From the NCBI GenBank assembly GCA_963676635.1, contig OY781105.1, positions 2,046,001 to 2,110,000 of the forward strand: a stretch of 64,000 nt of DNA. The letters are read 5' to 3'. Below, piece after piece: positions 35,143 to 44,409 of this stretch (its first letter is position 1; each line of letters begins with the position of its first letter). The DNA comes from GCA-002708315 sp963676635 (lineage in GTDB: Bacteria; Bacteroidota; Bacteroidia; Bacteroidales; F082). Position numbers and translations under genes: made by a program. The notes under the pieces were generated by a model. That model saw nothing but the letters and a program-made list of their open reading frames with translations, made no database searches and was not told the DNA's origin.

Positions 35143-35823
35143 ATGTGTGGAAGGTTTCAGTTATCGGTAAAAGGGAAACAAATTTCTGAAAGATACAATA
35201 CTGAGGTATTTGATGAGATGTATACTCCAAGTTATAATTGTGCCCCTTCGCAATACCTTCCTGTTGTTACTAATGATAATCCTTCACAAATCAGCTATCT
35301 CAAATGGGGACTTATCCCCTTTTGGGCGAAAGATCCAAAGGTAGGATTCAAAAATATTAACACAAGGGCCGAAACCATTAGCGAAAAACCATCGTTTAGA
35401 AATGCTTTCGCAAGACGCAGATGTCTTATCCCGGCAAACGGGTTTTATGAATGGAAAAAAGACAAAAAGAAAATACCTTTTCGTATCGCTCTTGCTGATG
35501 ATTCGATTATGTCGTTCGCAGGAATATGGGAGCAGTGGAAAGATAGTGAAGGAAAAGCTATTAACACTTTCTCTATTATAACAACCGAAGCTAACAAGCT
35601 TATAAGCAGTATCCATCACAGGATGCCGGTTATTCTGCATCAAAAAGATGAAGAACAATGGCTTAAGGATAATGATAAAGATGCCTTGCAAAACCTTCTT
35701 GCCCCTCTCCCATCAGAAGAGATGAAAATGTATGAGATTTCTCCACTGGTAAACTCTCCGAAAAATAACTCTCCTGAGATATTATTACCACCAACAGATG
35801 GCGGTCAAAAATCACTCTTCTGA
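35143..35823 (+). CDS. SOS response-associated peptidase (YedK/HMCES family)
   Basis: SRAP proteins attach through their catalytic Cys2 to abasic sites in single-stranded DNA and shield them. This 226-residue protein begins MCGRF, so Cys2 is available after Met removal. NTRAET contributes the DNA-contacting Asn/Arg, CLIPANGFYEW the Glu, and HHRMPVIL the active-site His. It is tightly coupled to the radical SAM gene. Confidence 0.93.
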   Translation: MCGRFQLSVKGKQISERYNTEVFDEMYTPSYNCAPSQYLPVVTNDNPSQISYLKWGLIPFWAKDPKVGFKNINTRAETISEKPSFRNAFARRRCLIPANGFYEWKKDKKKIPFRIALADDSIMSFAGIWEQWKDSEGKAINTFSIITTEANKLISSIHHRMPVILHQKDEEQWLKDNDKDALQNLLAPLPSEEMKMYEISPLVNSPKNNSPEILLPPTDGGQKSLF

Positions 35824-35896
35824 TATCACTCATCGTTAGTTGTCATTTTAGTTAGTTTGTGCTGTGCCATCAGTTAATTTCATTTGTTAAATTAAC

Positions 35897-36008
35897 ATTC
35901 TGATGCGCATCAGAATCATTCCTGATGCGCATCATGATGGTTTTTGATGCGCATCAGAAATATATTCTATGAAGTCAAAAGATATGTTTTATGAAGTGAA
36001 AAGATATG
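35897..36008. repeat. 22-bp-period palindrome array 2 (3 perfect + 2 degenerate units)
   Basis: Three copies of TGATGCGCATCA are centred at 35906.5, 35928.5 and 35950.5. Two further 22-bp units (35965-35986 and 35987-36008), which share ATGAAGT followed by AAAAGATATG, continue in the same phase with centres at 35972.5 and 35994.5 but are no longer palindromic. The first unit extends to a perfect 20-bp palindrome (35897-35916). A 23-base stretch from 35891 to 35913 recurs exactly at 52879-52901 in array 3. The array lies upstream of the 36113 ligase gene, in a 289-bp gap that otherwise shows nothing recognisable. Confidence 0.9.
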
Positions 36009-36112
36009 TTTTGTCTTGTACAATAAAATGATCAATATTCACTAAAATCATATATGCAGAGGAAATCCTATTATTTTTTTCTCTACCTTAGCGTTTTACA
36101 AAAAGGAAGAAT

Positions 36113-37762
36113 ATGATATCAACGCGCTTTACTGATTTCCTCTCAGAAGGGATAAGGAAAAACTGGGATATAGAAGCTTTATCGGACTACAAAGGAGACT
36201 CATACACATTCGGAGAAATCGCACGAGAAATAGAAAGTTTGAGGATAATATTTGACGCTGCCGGGCTAAAAAAAGGTGATAAAGTTTCTCTTGTGGGGAA
36301 GAATTCTGTTCATTGGGCTATTATATATCTGGCAACAGTTATGTCTGAATTTGTAATTGTTCCCATTCTTGCTGATTTTAAAGCTGAAGCAGTAGAGCAC
36401 ATCATAAATCACTCGGAATCAAAAATATTATTTATCTCCGAGCAGGTTAGGAAAGATATAAATCTTGAGAAAACACCGGAAATAACAGCTGTACTTTCCA
36501 TTGAAACACTGAAGGTTATTTCAACAACGAATGCCAAGGTAAAAAATGCATGCCTTAACAAAAAAGATCTGTTTAATACAAAATACCCTGAAGGGCTCAC
36601 TGCTGACACCTTTATAACTCCCAAGGTCGACAATAAAAACCTTGCTGTTATAAGTTATACATCGGGCACAAGCGGGTTAAGCAAAGGGGTTATGCTAAGT
36701 CATAACAGTCTGGCTGCGAATGTTGCATTTGCTCAGAAAAATATGCCATTAAAGAGCGGAGATAAGATTGTTTCCTTTTTACCTCTTGCTCATGCTTTCG
36801 GATCAGCATTTGAGTTCTTGTTTCCTTTTACTCTGGGTTGTCATATTACTTTCCTCACAAAAACGCCGTCACCACAGATTATAATGGAAGCTTTTAAGCG
36901 TATTAAGCCACGACTAATTCTCTCTGTACCTCTTGTAATAGAGAAGATTTACAAAAAGCAGATTATGCCAATGCTTAAAAAGCCCGGTATAAGAGTGATG
37001 ATTAAGGTCCCGGGAGTGAATAAGATACTCTTTAATATTATTCAAAAAAAGCTGTACACTGTCTTCGGCGGTAATTTCACTGAGCTTGTAATTGGAGGTG
37101 CTGCGTTAAATCATGAAACAGAGAAGTTTTTCCGTAAGATTAAATTCCCTTTCACGGTTGGTTACGGCATGACAGAATGTGGTCCTTTGATAAGCTACTC
37201 AGGCTGGAAGAAATTCAAAGCTGAATCAGCAGGCAAAACCATTAATTTCCTTAGTTCACGTGTTGATTCATATGACCCGCAGAATGTTGTAGGCGAAATA
37301 CTTGTACGAGGAGAGAACGTTATGAACGGATATTACAAAAATCCTGAAGCTACAGCTGAAGTGCTTGATGATGACGGATGGCTACATACCGGCGACCTCG
37401 GCACCATTGATAAAGAAGGTGTGATTTTTATTAAGGGAAGAGCAAAGAATATGATTCTCGGACCGTCAGGGCAGAATATTTATCCTGAAGAGATTGAGTC
37501 TGAAATCTCTAACAATCAGCTGGTGCTGGAATGTGTTATTAAAGAGGAAGACGGTAAAATCACCGCCCTTGTTGTTCCTGATAAAGAGTTAATGAAGAAA
37601 AGGAACTTTAAAGAAGACAGTTTACCACGAATCTTTGAACTCTATCGCAAAGAAACCAACAAAAAGCTTCCGGCGTATGCCCGCGTTGCAAGGTTCGAGA
37701 TAAGACAGGAAGAGTTTGAAAAAACTCCTAAGAAAAGTATTAAGAGATACTTATATACTTAA
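36113..37762 (+). CDS. AMP-dependent acyl-CoA synthetase/ligase
   Basis: A 549-residue adenylate-forming enzyme. It has ISYTSGTSGLSKGVM (P-loop), VGYGMTECGPLISY, GWLHTGDLGTIDKEG and FIKGRAKNMILGPSGQNIYPEE. The motif set fits a long-chain fatty acid ligase but differs clearly from the 18813 paralogue, so chain length or substrate may differ. No partner gene is next to it. The palindrome array 2 lies 105 bases upstream of the ATG, so regulation by whatever binds the array is possible. Confidence 0.88.
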   Translation: MISTRFTDFLSEGIRKNWDIEALSDYKGDSYTFGEIAREIESLRIIFDAAGLKKGDKVSLVGKNSVHWAIIYLATVMSEFVIVPILADFKAEAVEHIINHSESKILFISEQVRKDINLEKTPEITAVLSIETLKVISTTNAKVKNACLNKKDLFNTKYPEGLTADTFITPKVDNKNLAVISYTSGTSGLSKGVMLSHNSLAANVAFAQKNMPLKSGDKIVSFLPLAHAFGSAFEFLFPFTLGCHITFLTKTPSPQIIMEAFKRIKPRLILSVPLVIEKIYKKQIMPMLKKPGIRVMIKVPGVNKILFNIIQKKLYTVFGGNFTELVIGGAALNHETEKFFRKIKFPFTVGYGMTECGPLISYSGWKKFKAESAGKTINFLSSRVDSYDPQNVVGEILVRGENVMNGYYKNPEATAEVLDDDGWLHTGDLGTIDKEGVIFIKGRAKNMILGPSGQNIYPEEIESEISNNQLVLECVIKEEDGKITALVVPDKELMKKRNFKEDSLPRIFELYRKETNKKLPAYARVARFEIRQEEFEKTPKKSIKRYLYT

Positions 37763-37787
37763 TGCTATTAGTACTGATACAATACAT

Positions 37788-37808
37788 AGGCTGTTTAATT
37801 AACAGCCT
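37788..37808. terminator. Inverted repeat between convergent genes
   Basis: A perfect 8-bp stem AGGCTGTT/AACAGCCT has a 5-base loop. It sits in the 57-bp gap between the convergent ligase and GH92 genes, a place where a bidirectional terminator is expected. Neither side has a strong T run. Confidence 0.5.
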
Positions 37809-37819
37809 GTTGCAGATTA

Positions 37820-40771
37820 CTATTTCACCCATATTTCATCAGCAAATATCCAGCATGGATTTGATGCTCCTTTATGCCATTCAGGACAAACTTCCAGTGA
37901 TTTTGCCTTAACCCTCAGGTATTTTATATCTGAATTAAGGCCCTTAACTTCAAAGTCTTTAATAATACCTCCCTGGTCATGAGGATCAACATCAGTGTCC
38001 ACCTTACCAAGTAAAGTATAATTAACCCCATCTTTGGATCCTTCAAAAGACACCCACACGGGCATAAAAATCCATGAGTTTTCATCCTGCAAAAAGCCTG
38101 CTCCTGCTTTATGAATCCTTGTCATCACACCCAAATCAATTACAACATCAAGGTCAACACCATAATATCCCTGCCAGTTGCCAGTACGGAAATTGCTCCC
38201 ACCACGAATGGAGTTAATCAAAGCTACATCACCACCAGCTGTGTACTGATCATTATATTTTGTATTAACAGTAATAGACTTACCCTTTGGTATTTTTATG
38301 AATACAGCGTCCTCAGGGAAACTACTAACGCCATCAACTGTTGAAACAGCTTTAAACTCAGTAGTCTTTGTTATTTCTAACTGTTTAACATATTCAAATG
38401 ATTTATTGTTGTTGGTAATAGTAATTACAGAGCCTTTACTTATATCACCAGCCCCAACATTCATAGTGCCTGTAAAAGTCTTTGAAGGAGCTTCAAAGTA
38501 TGGCACTGGAGTTATCTGATAATCTGTAATCTGTTGTTTAGGACGATCACTGTCAAACTTACCATAATCTTTATCAGGAGTATCCGATAAAGTGAAAACA
38601 AGTTCACCGCCTCTCATAATCATATCCTGAGTGATAAATGAAGGTGAATATTTAATACCATTATATTTAACCGATTGAACATAGAAATCATCTCTGTTAT
38701 CGCGTTCAGCTTTTATTGTGAACACATTACCGTTCTCCAGATTAATTGTCATTTCATCAAAGACAGGTGTACCCAATACATACATATCACTTCCCGGAGT
38801 AACCGGATAATAACCCATAGCCGACAGAACATACCATGCCGACATCTGTCCACAGTCTTCATTACCACTTAACCCGTCAGGAGCATTGGCATAAAGATCA
38901 GAACAAATCTCATTCACAATCTTCTGTGTTTTCCATGGAGCACCAACATAGTTATACAGGTAAGCCATATGATGACTTGGTTCGTTACCATGAGCATACT
39001 GACCGATTAGCCCTGTGATATCCGATTGATGACGCCCTGACAGTCCGACTGTTGTATTAAACAATGTATCCAGCTTAGCTTCATAACCAGCCATACCACC
39101 AAGTAATTCGATATGCGTATTAATATCCTGGGGAACAAAGAAGTTATACTGCCAGGTATTGGCTTCGGTAAGCATAAAGTTCACCTGCGTAGGATCAAAA
39201 GGAGTCACAAAACAACCATTACTTTTGCCACGGAAGAATCCAGTAGAAGCATCGAAGATATTCTTATAATACTGTGCTCTTTTTGTAAACTCCTCATAAA
39301 CCTCAACATCATTAAGACCTTTAGCAAGTTGAGCAATACACCAGTCGTCATAAGAATATTCCAGTGTCCTTGAAACCGATTCCCCTTCCTTATCAGCAGG
39401 GATATAACCTTTCATTTTGTAATATTCCAGTCCGAACAAGTCAGTATTAGCAGTTTCAACCATAGCCCGAAGTGCAAGATGAGCATCAAACTCATTAATA
39501 CCCTTCACCCAGGCATCAGTAATAACAGGAACAGCATTATATCCAATCATACAATTTGTTTCGTTACCACTCAGTTCCCAAACGGGGAGCAAACCATCAT
39601 GCTTATACATATCAAGCATCGAATTGATAAGATCAGCAGTTTTATCCCTTTCAATTATTGTAAACAAAGGATGAAGAGCCCTGAAAGTATCCCAGAGAGA
39701 AAACACAGTATGCATCTCGAAAGAGTTATCCTTTACGATATCCCTGCCATGAGTTCTGTACCTATAATCAACATCAGAATAAAGGTTTGGTGCTACAAGC
39801 GAGTGATACAAAGCAGTATAAAAGACAGCCTTTTGGTCATCACTTCCACCCTTTACCATAATTTTTCCAAGCCTTTTATTCCATGCAGCTTTAGCATCAG
39901 CACGGGCCTTGTTAAAATCCCAATGGTCAATTTCCTGACGGCAGTTGCTCATTGCACCATTAAAATCTACAGAAGAGATACCCACTTTAGCCATCACGGT
40001 ACCTTCCATATCATCAAAATTCAAAACAGCAATCAAGCTATCACCAACAGCAATCTTTTTATTCTGCCAGTATTCACCATCAACAACAATTCCAGAAGAG
40101 ATAAAGGGCTTATCAAAAACAGCATAGAAATAAGTCACCTGATCCTCAGCCCACGCCTTTGTTCTTCTGTAGCCAATAACTTCGGTATTGCTTATGATAT
40201 TAATCTCAGAAGCGATTATTTTCTCATCTACAACACTTTCAAATAAGTCAATTAGTATATGACGGGAGTCCTTTTCAGGAAAAGTATACTTATGAAAACC
40301 TGTTCTTTCAGAAGCAGTAAGCTCAACCTCAATGCCATTATCCAAATTAACAGCATAGTAACCAGCTTCGGCCTTTTCATTATCATGACTAAAAGCAGAG
40401 CCATAACCAGCATCAGGGTTATCGGGAGAACCCGGATAAAATTTCAGATCACCGGATATGGGGACAAATCTTATATCACCATAGTCGCCAACACCAGTTC
40501 CACTGAGGTGCTGATGACTGAATCCAAGGATAAAACTATCAGAGTAATGATATCCGGAACAACCATCCCATGTACCTTTTCTGGTATCAGGGCTAAGCTG
40601 CACCATTCCAAAAGGAAGAGTAGCACCCGGAAAAGTATGCCCATGACCGCCGGTACCAATAAACGGATTCACATAGTCGGCGGGTGTGTCATATTTGTTA
40701 TCACATGAATAAAACGAGAAAGCCATTACCGTGGCTATTACGGTATAAAATAAATACTTAGATAATTTCAT
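37820..40771 (-). CDS. GH92 alpha-mannosidase lipoprotein
   Basis: Exo-acting alpha-mannosidase of family GH92, a calcium-dependent group that trims mannose from N-glycans or mannan. The signal peptide ends at Cys23 (FYSC), so it is a lipoprotein. The catalytic part starts with NPFIGTGGHGHTFPGATLPFG and includes LPVWELSGNETNCMIGY and GNEDCGQMSAWYVLSAMGYYP. After about residue 740 come an Fn3/chitobiase-C-like module and a discoidin-like (F5/8C) module, both likely carbohydrate-binding. It has 983 residues. It is 5 bases downstream of the GH20 gene. No SusC/SusD pair is nearby. Confidence 0.93.
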   Translation of the reverse strand: MKLSKYLFYTVIATVMAFSFYSCDNKYDTPADYVNPFIGTGGHGHTFPGATLPFGMVQLSPDTRKGTWDGCSGYHYSDSFILGFSHQHLSGTGVGDYGDIRFVPISGDLKFYPGSPDNPDAGYGSAFSHDNEKAEAGYYAVNLDNGIEVELTASERTGFHKYTFPEKDSRHILIDLFESVVDEKIIASEINIISNTEVIGYRRTKAWAEDQVTYFYAVFDKPFISSGIVVDGEYWQNKKIAVGDSLIAVLNFDDMEGTVMAKVGISSVDFNGAMSNCRQEIDHWDFNKARADAKAAWNKRLGKIMVKGGSDDQKAVFYTALYHSLVAPNLYSDVDYRYRTHGRDIVKDNSFEMHTVFSLWDTFRALHPLFTIIERDKTADLINSMLDMYKHDGLLPVWELSGNETNCMIGYNAVPVITDAWVKGINEFDAHLALRAMVETANTDLFGLEYYKMKGYIPADKEGESVSRTLEYSYDDWCIAQLAKGLNDVEVYEEFTKRAQYYKNIFDASTGFFRGKSNGCFVTPFDPTQVNFMLTEANTWQYNFFVPQDINTHIELLGGMAGYEAKLDTLFNTTVGLSGRHQSDITGLIGQYAHGNEPSHHMAYLYNYVGAPWKTQKIVNEICSDLYANAPDGLSGNEDCGQMSAWYVLSAMGYYPVTPGSDMYVLGTPVFDEMTINLENGNVFTIKAERDNRDDFYVQSVKYNGIKYSPSFITQDMIMRGGELVFTLSDTPDKDYGKFDSDRPKQQITDYQITPVPYFEAPSKTFTGTMNVGAGDISKGSVITITNNNKSFEYVKQLEITKTTEFKAVSTVDGVSSFPEDAVFIKIPKGKSITVNTKYNDQYTAGGDVALINSIRGGSNFRTGNWQGYYGVDLDVVIDLGVMTRIHKAGAGFLQDENSWIFMPVWVSFEGSKDGVNYTLLGKVDTDVDPHDQGGIIKDFEVKGLNSDIKYLRVKAKSLEVCPEWHKGASNPCWIFADEIWVK

Positions 40772-40776
40772 AACAA

Positions 40777-42390
40777 TTAGTATGGATGGTCACAATAATT
40801 AAGTTCAAGGTAATCGTAAAGTTTAAACTGTTGTTCTATTTTCTTTTTAAAATACTCCCAGTCTTTTTTGCTTGTCCAGTTAACTTCGCTAAGAGCAGCC
40901 ATTCTTGGAAGCACCATATACTCAGCCTGCTCAGGAGTCGGGACATATTCAGTCCACAAATTAGCCTGCACACCAATTATATGTTCCGCCATCTCAGGAG
41001 TCAGCGTATCAGGAACAGGCTGATAGGAATAAACCTTTTCCAGATTAATTAGTCCTCCCCAAGCCAACGGCTCACCCTCAGGGTCAACCTGATAGTGATC
41101 AAAATAGCAATGAGACCAAGGTGTCATAATAGCATCATGCCCCATTGCAGCAGCAGCAATACCCCCTTTAGTACCACGCCATGACATAACAGTAGCATTT
41201 GGAGCCAGTCCGCCTTCCAGGATTTCATCCCATCCAATAATATTACGGTCATGACTATTAAGGAATTTCTCAATACGTGTTATAAAATAACTCTGAAGTT
41301 CGTGCTCATCCTTAAGATTTTCACGTTTAATAACATTCTGACATACGGGACATTCTTCCCAGCGGTCCTTAGGAGCCTCATCACCGCCAATGTGTATATA
41401 TTGTGACGGGAACATATCCATCACTTCAAGAAGCACATTCTCCAGGAAAACAAAAGTAGAATCACCAGCACAATAAATATCTTTATTTACGCCCCAGGTT
41501 TTCATTACTTCATAAGGGCCTCCTGTACATCCAAGTTCGGGGTAAGATGTTAAAGCAGCAGTGGAATGGCCGGGCATCTCAATTTCAGGAATTATGGTAA
41601 TCTGACGTTCAGCAGCATAAGCTACGATATCCTTAACCTCTTCCTGAGAATAAAATCCGCCATAACGTTTACCATCATATAACACAGGCTCTTCACCGGC
41701 ATGTCCGATAAGTGTTTCATCGCGATAAGCACCAACTTCTGTAAGTTTAGGATATTTCTTAATCTCAATTCGCCAGCCCTGGTCTTCTGTCAGATGCCAG
41801 TGGAATGTATTGAATTTATACATCGCCAGAAGGTCAATATATTCTTTTACAAACTCAACAGGGAACATATGACGCGCCACGTCAAGGTGCATACCGCGAT
41901 ACTTAAACAATGGCTTATCTGCTATTTCCATAGTCGGGATTACTACATCCTCTATCAAAGCACTATCTGCGAAAGCATTGGAAGCAATCACCTGATAGAG
42001 TGTTTGAATACCATAAAAGGTACCTTTTGGCGAAGGGGATGAGATTATAATATGATTATCCTCCACACTCATATAATAACCTTCATCACCAATGGTATCA
42101 CTATCCTGAAGAATCCTCAATTCAATAATATTCCCCGATGAATTACAATCTACTGAAACATTAATCTCAATATTAAATGACTTTTGAAACAGACTGCTCA
42201 TATATCCGGCCTGATCTTTAAGTAAATCATTGCTTCCATAACAAACAGATGTTTTATCCCCAAAGTCAAAAATGCCTGTCCCTTCCTCATAACTAAGAGG
42301 TTCAGGGATAATCAGCACATCCTTGGGAGTCCTTTTTGTGCATGACATTGCGATTCCCGCTATCAATAAAATTGTAAAAAATCTTTTCAT
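40777..42390 (-). CDS. GH20 beta-N-acetylhexosaminidase lipoprotein
   Basis: Removes terminal beta-GlcNAc or GalNAc by substrate-assisted catalysis. From ATG 42390 it has 537 residues with a lipobox at Cys17 (AMSC). A GH20b domain (about 20-145) precedes the barrel, with GMHLDVARHMFP, FHWHLTEDQGWRIEIKKYP and the catalytic Asp-Glu pair in HIGGDEAPKDRW. VMSWRGTKGG and VQANLWTEYV close the pocket. It leads a two-gene operon with the GH92 mannosidase, a pairing that suits breakdown of host or algal N-glycans. Confidence 0.94.
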   Translation of the reverse strand: MKRFFTILLIAGIAMSCTKRTPKDVLIIPEPLSYEEGTGIFDFGDKTSVCYGSNDLLKDQAGYMSSLFQKSFNIEINVSVDCNSSGNIIELRILQDSDTIGDEGYYMSVEDNHIIISSPSPKGTFYGIQTLYQVIASNAFADSALIEDVVIPTMEIADKPLFKYRGMHLDVARHMFPVEFVKEYIDLLAMYKFNTFHWHLTEDQGWRIEIKKYPKLTEVGAYRDETLIGHAGEEPVLYDGKRYGGFYSQEEVKDIVAYAAERQITIIPEIEMPGHSTAALTSYPELGCTGGPYEVMKTWGVNKDIYCAGDSTFVFLENVLLEVMDMFPSQYIHIGGDEAPKDRWEECPVCQNVIKRENLKDEHELQSYFITRIEKFLNSHDRNIIGWDEILEGGLAPNATVMSWRGTKGGIAAAAMGHDAIMTPWSHCYFDHYQVDPEGEPLAWGGLINLEKVYSYQPVPDTLTPEMAEHIIGVQANLWTEYVPTPEQAEYMVLPRMAALSEVNWTSKKDWEYFKKKIEQQFKLYDYLELNYCDHPY

Positions 42391-42495
42391 AATGTTGTTT
42401 TCAATAAATGACAACCTTGTCAGTATTTAGGTTCGCTAATTTCGGGAAAATATTGGATTTATAACATAAAAGATACAACAAATAACTTTTTAACG

Positions 42496-42528
42496 TTGTT
42501 ATGAAGTTAAAGTACTTTAATACATTTG
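42496..42528 (+). promoter_or_regulatory. Promoter for the flippase gene
   Basis: TTG at 42496-42498 and TACATTTG at 42521-42528 are separated by 22 bases. The start of transcription would be about 12 bases before ATG 42546. Confidence 0.5.
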
Positions 42529-42545
42529 TATTCTAAATCATTTCG

Positions 42546-43862
42546 ATGTTAAGAAAAATAGTTGGCACAACCGGCACACGTGTTCTTAATGCACTCTTCG
42601 CATTAATAAACCTGTATCTTCTTACAAACTTTATTGGCAAAGAAGGCATGGGCGTCCTGGGCATCATTATTCTGGATATATCTGTAATACAAATTATATT
42701 CGACTTTGTTGCTGGAAGTGCGATAATATATTTTGCTTCAAGGGCAAATCAATGGCAGCTGTTTATACCTGCAATCATATGGATTATAATTGTGTCTGTT
42801 CTTACATTTCTGATTTACCAAATTGTTATCCTCATATCACCAGCCTTTGCCTTACTGCTTGTACCTGAAGGCCACATTAATGATATAATATTACTTACAG
42901 CCATAAACGGGTTAATGGTAATTAATTATAATCTCCTTTTAGGTAAAGGTAAAATAATGGCGTACAATGTTCTTTTCACAATACAAATATGTACTTCTCT
43001 TATTGTATTCATTACTCAACTACTGATATTCAACAATCAAAGCATTGATGCGTTTTTATGGGGATTGTATTCTGGTTATGGTATTTCTTTTATCATCGGG
43101 CTGTTTATAGCTTTTTATAAATCAGGAAAGATTAAATTGGCAGGGTGGTTTAAAGTAACAAAAAAGGTATTGCAGTACGGAGCAATAACAATTACCGGCA
43201 ACCTGCTCACTATCGGAAACAACAGAATAAGTTACTATATAATAAGGTATTTTCTTGGTTTGCCTGTTCTGGGCATTTACACAGCAGGAGTACAGCTTAC
43301 AGAAGGTTTAAAAGTAATAGGACAAAGCCTGGCTGTTGTTCAGTTCTCAACAATAGCCAACTCAAGAGATAATGAGTATTCGCGTATCTTAACAATCAGA
43401 CTCATGAAGATAGCTGTCATTATCACTACTCTGTCCTTATTAATACTGATACTTATACCAAAAGACATATACTCATTGATATTAACAAATGACTTTTCAA
43501 GTGTTAAATCGCTCATTATTGCACTGTCCCCGGGAGTAATAGCGCTGGCTGCAAACAATATTTTTAGTCATTACTTTTCCGGACTTGGAGATCCAAAGGT
43601 TAATGTATATGCAAAGATATCAGGGCTTATAGTCACTCTTGTATTAATATTTATCTTGATTCCCCTTTACGGGATAACAGGAGCAGCAATTACGGCATCA
43701 GCAAGTTATATAACTACAGTCATTTATCAATACATGGTATTCTGCAAGCGGACAAAAACCGAATTAAAGGAATGGATACCATCAATTGAAGATTATAAGG
43801 CCTTACGTCTGCTTCTAAAGAAATCAGGCAAACACGCATCTCCTGAAAAGCTTTCTCAATAA
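42546..43862 (+). CDS. Polysaccharide/lipid-linked sugar flippase (Wzx-like)
   Basis: A 438-residue membrane protein with about 12 helices. The opening GTTGTRVLNALFALINLYLL, the PGVIALAANNIFSHYFSGLGDP block and a final positively charged tail fit the MOP-superfamily oligosaccharide exporters. They move undecaprenyl-linked sugars across the inner membrane. No glycosyltransferase is adjacent, so which polymer it serves cannot be told. Confidence 0.82.
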   Translation: MLRKIVGTTGTRVLNALFALINLYLLTNFIGKEGMGVLGIIILDISVIQIIFDFVAGSAIIYFASRANQWQLFIPAIIWIIIVSVLTFLIYQIVILISPAFALLLVPEGHINDIILLTAINGLMVINYNLLLGKGKIMAYNVLFTIQICTSLIVFITQLLIFNNQSIDAFLWGLYSGYGISFIIGLFIAFYKSGKIKLAGWFKVTKKVLQYGAITITGNLLTIGNNRISYYIIRYFLGLPVLGIYTAGVQLTEGLKVIGQSLAVVQFSTIANSRDNEYSRILTIRLMKIAVIITTLSLLILILIPKDIYSLILTNDFSSVKSLIIALSPGVIALAANNIFSHYFSGLGDPKVNVYAKISGLIVTLVLIFILIPLYGITGAAITASASYITTVIYQYMVFCKRTKTELKEWIPSIEDYKALRLLLKKSGKHASPEKLSQ

Positions 43863-43964
43863 ACAATTATTACTCCCAACAGGATCATACGATTGAAATG
43901 TTAAAAAATACCTAAAATTAGGGATTTAAAAGAGTCGTTGATTTCCTCATTTTTGTTCCCGGTT

Positions 43965-44327
43965 ATGAGTTATGTTAGTAGAAATATTTTATTGAGGTCA
44001 CTGAGTGGCTTTTTGTTGGTGTTAATGCTATTGATTATTACCAACAAAAGTATTTATATACATACGCATCACCTTGCCGATGGTACAATTGTGGTACATG
44101 CACACCCTTTCAACAAATCAGGCAATAGCAATCCTGATAACCCTCACAAGCATTCTAAGAGTCAATTTGAAATAATCCAGCATTTCGATGGACCTGTTGT
44201 TTTTCCTGCCTTCACATATGCTACCTTTATAAAAGAGATATCACATAAATATTTCATAATTACATCCCGTGATATTGTACCCGTTTTTAACGGCTCTGTT
44301 CATGGAAGATCGCCGCCCAAAGCATAG
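43965..44327 (+). CDS. His-rich envelope protein linked to a TonB receptor
   Basis: A 120-residue protein with an N-terminal hydrophobic segment (about 8-26) and then clustered histidines: IHTHHLADGTIVVHAHPF and NPHKHSKSQ. These look like metal ligands. It starts at ATG 43965 (an earlier TTG adds nine residues). The TonB-dependent receptor begins 82 bases downstream on the same strand. Histidine clustering plus the receptor suggests a metal acquisition or sensing pair, but the metal cannot be named. Confidence 0.6.
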   Translation: MSYVSRNILLRSLSGFLLVLMLLIITNKSIYIHTHHLADGTIVVHAHPFNKSGNSNPDNPHKHSKSQFEIIQHFDGPVVFPAFTYATFIKEISHKYFIITSRDIVPVFNGSVHGRSPPKA

Positions 44328-44409
44328 TTAACTATGTTATAAACCCTTACTAGTGGGGTCAAACTGGTAAACAAGCAATAATTATTTTCAATTATAATTT
44401 TTATCAATC

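Noticed and set aside
37820..42390. A complete polysaccharide utilization locus
   Set aside because: GH92 and GH20 are paired, but there is no SusC/SusD pair or dedicated regulator; the TonB receptor at 44410 has no SusD and a different plug type.
42559..42580. GGCAC-containing sequence as a sigma-54 promoter
   Set aside because: No GC element at the correct -12 distance was found, and the site is inside the flippase coding sequence.
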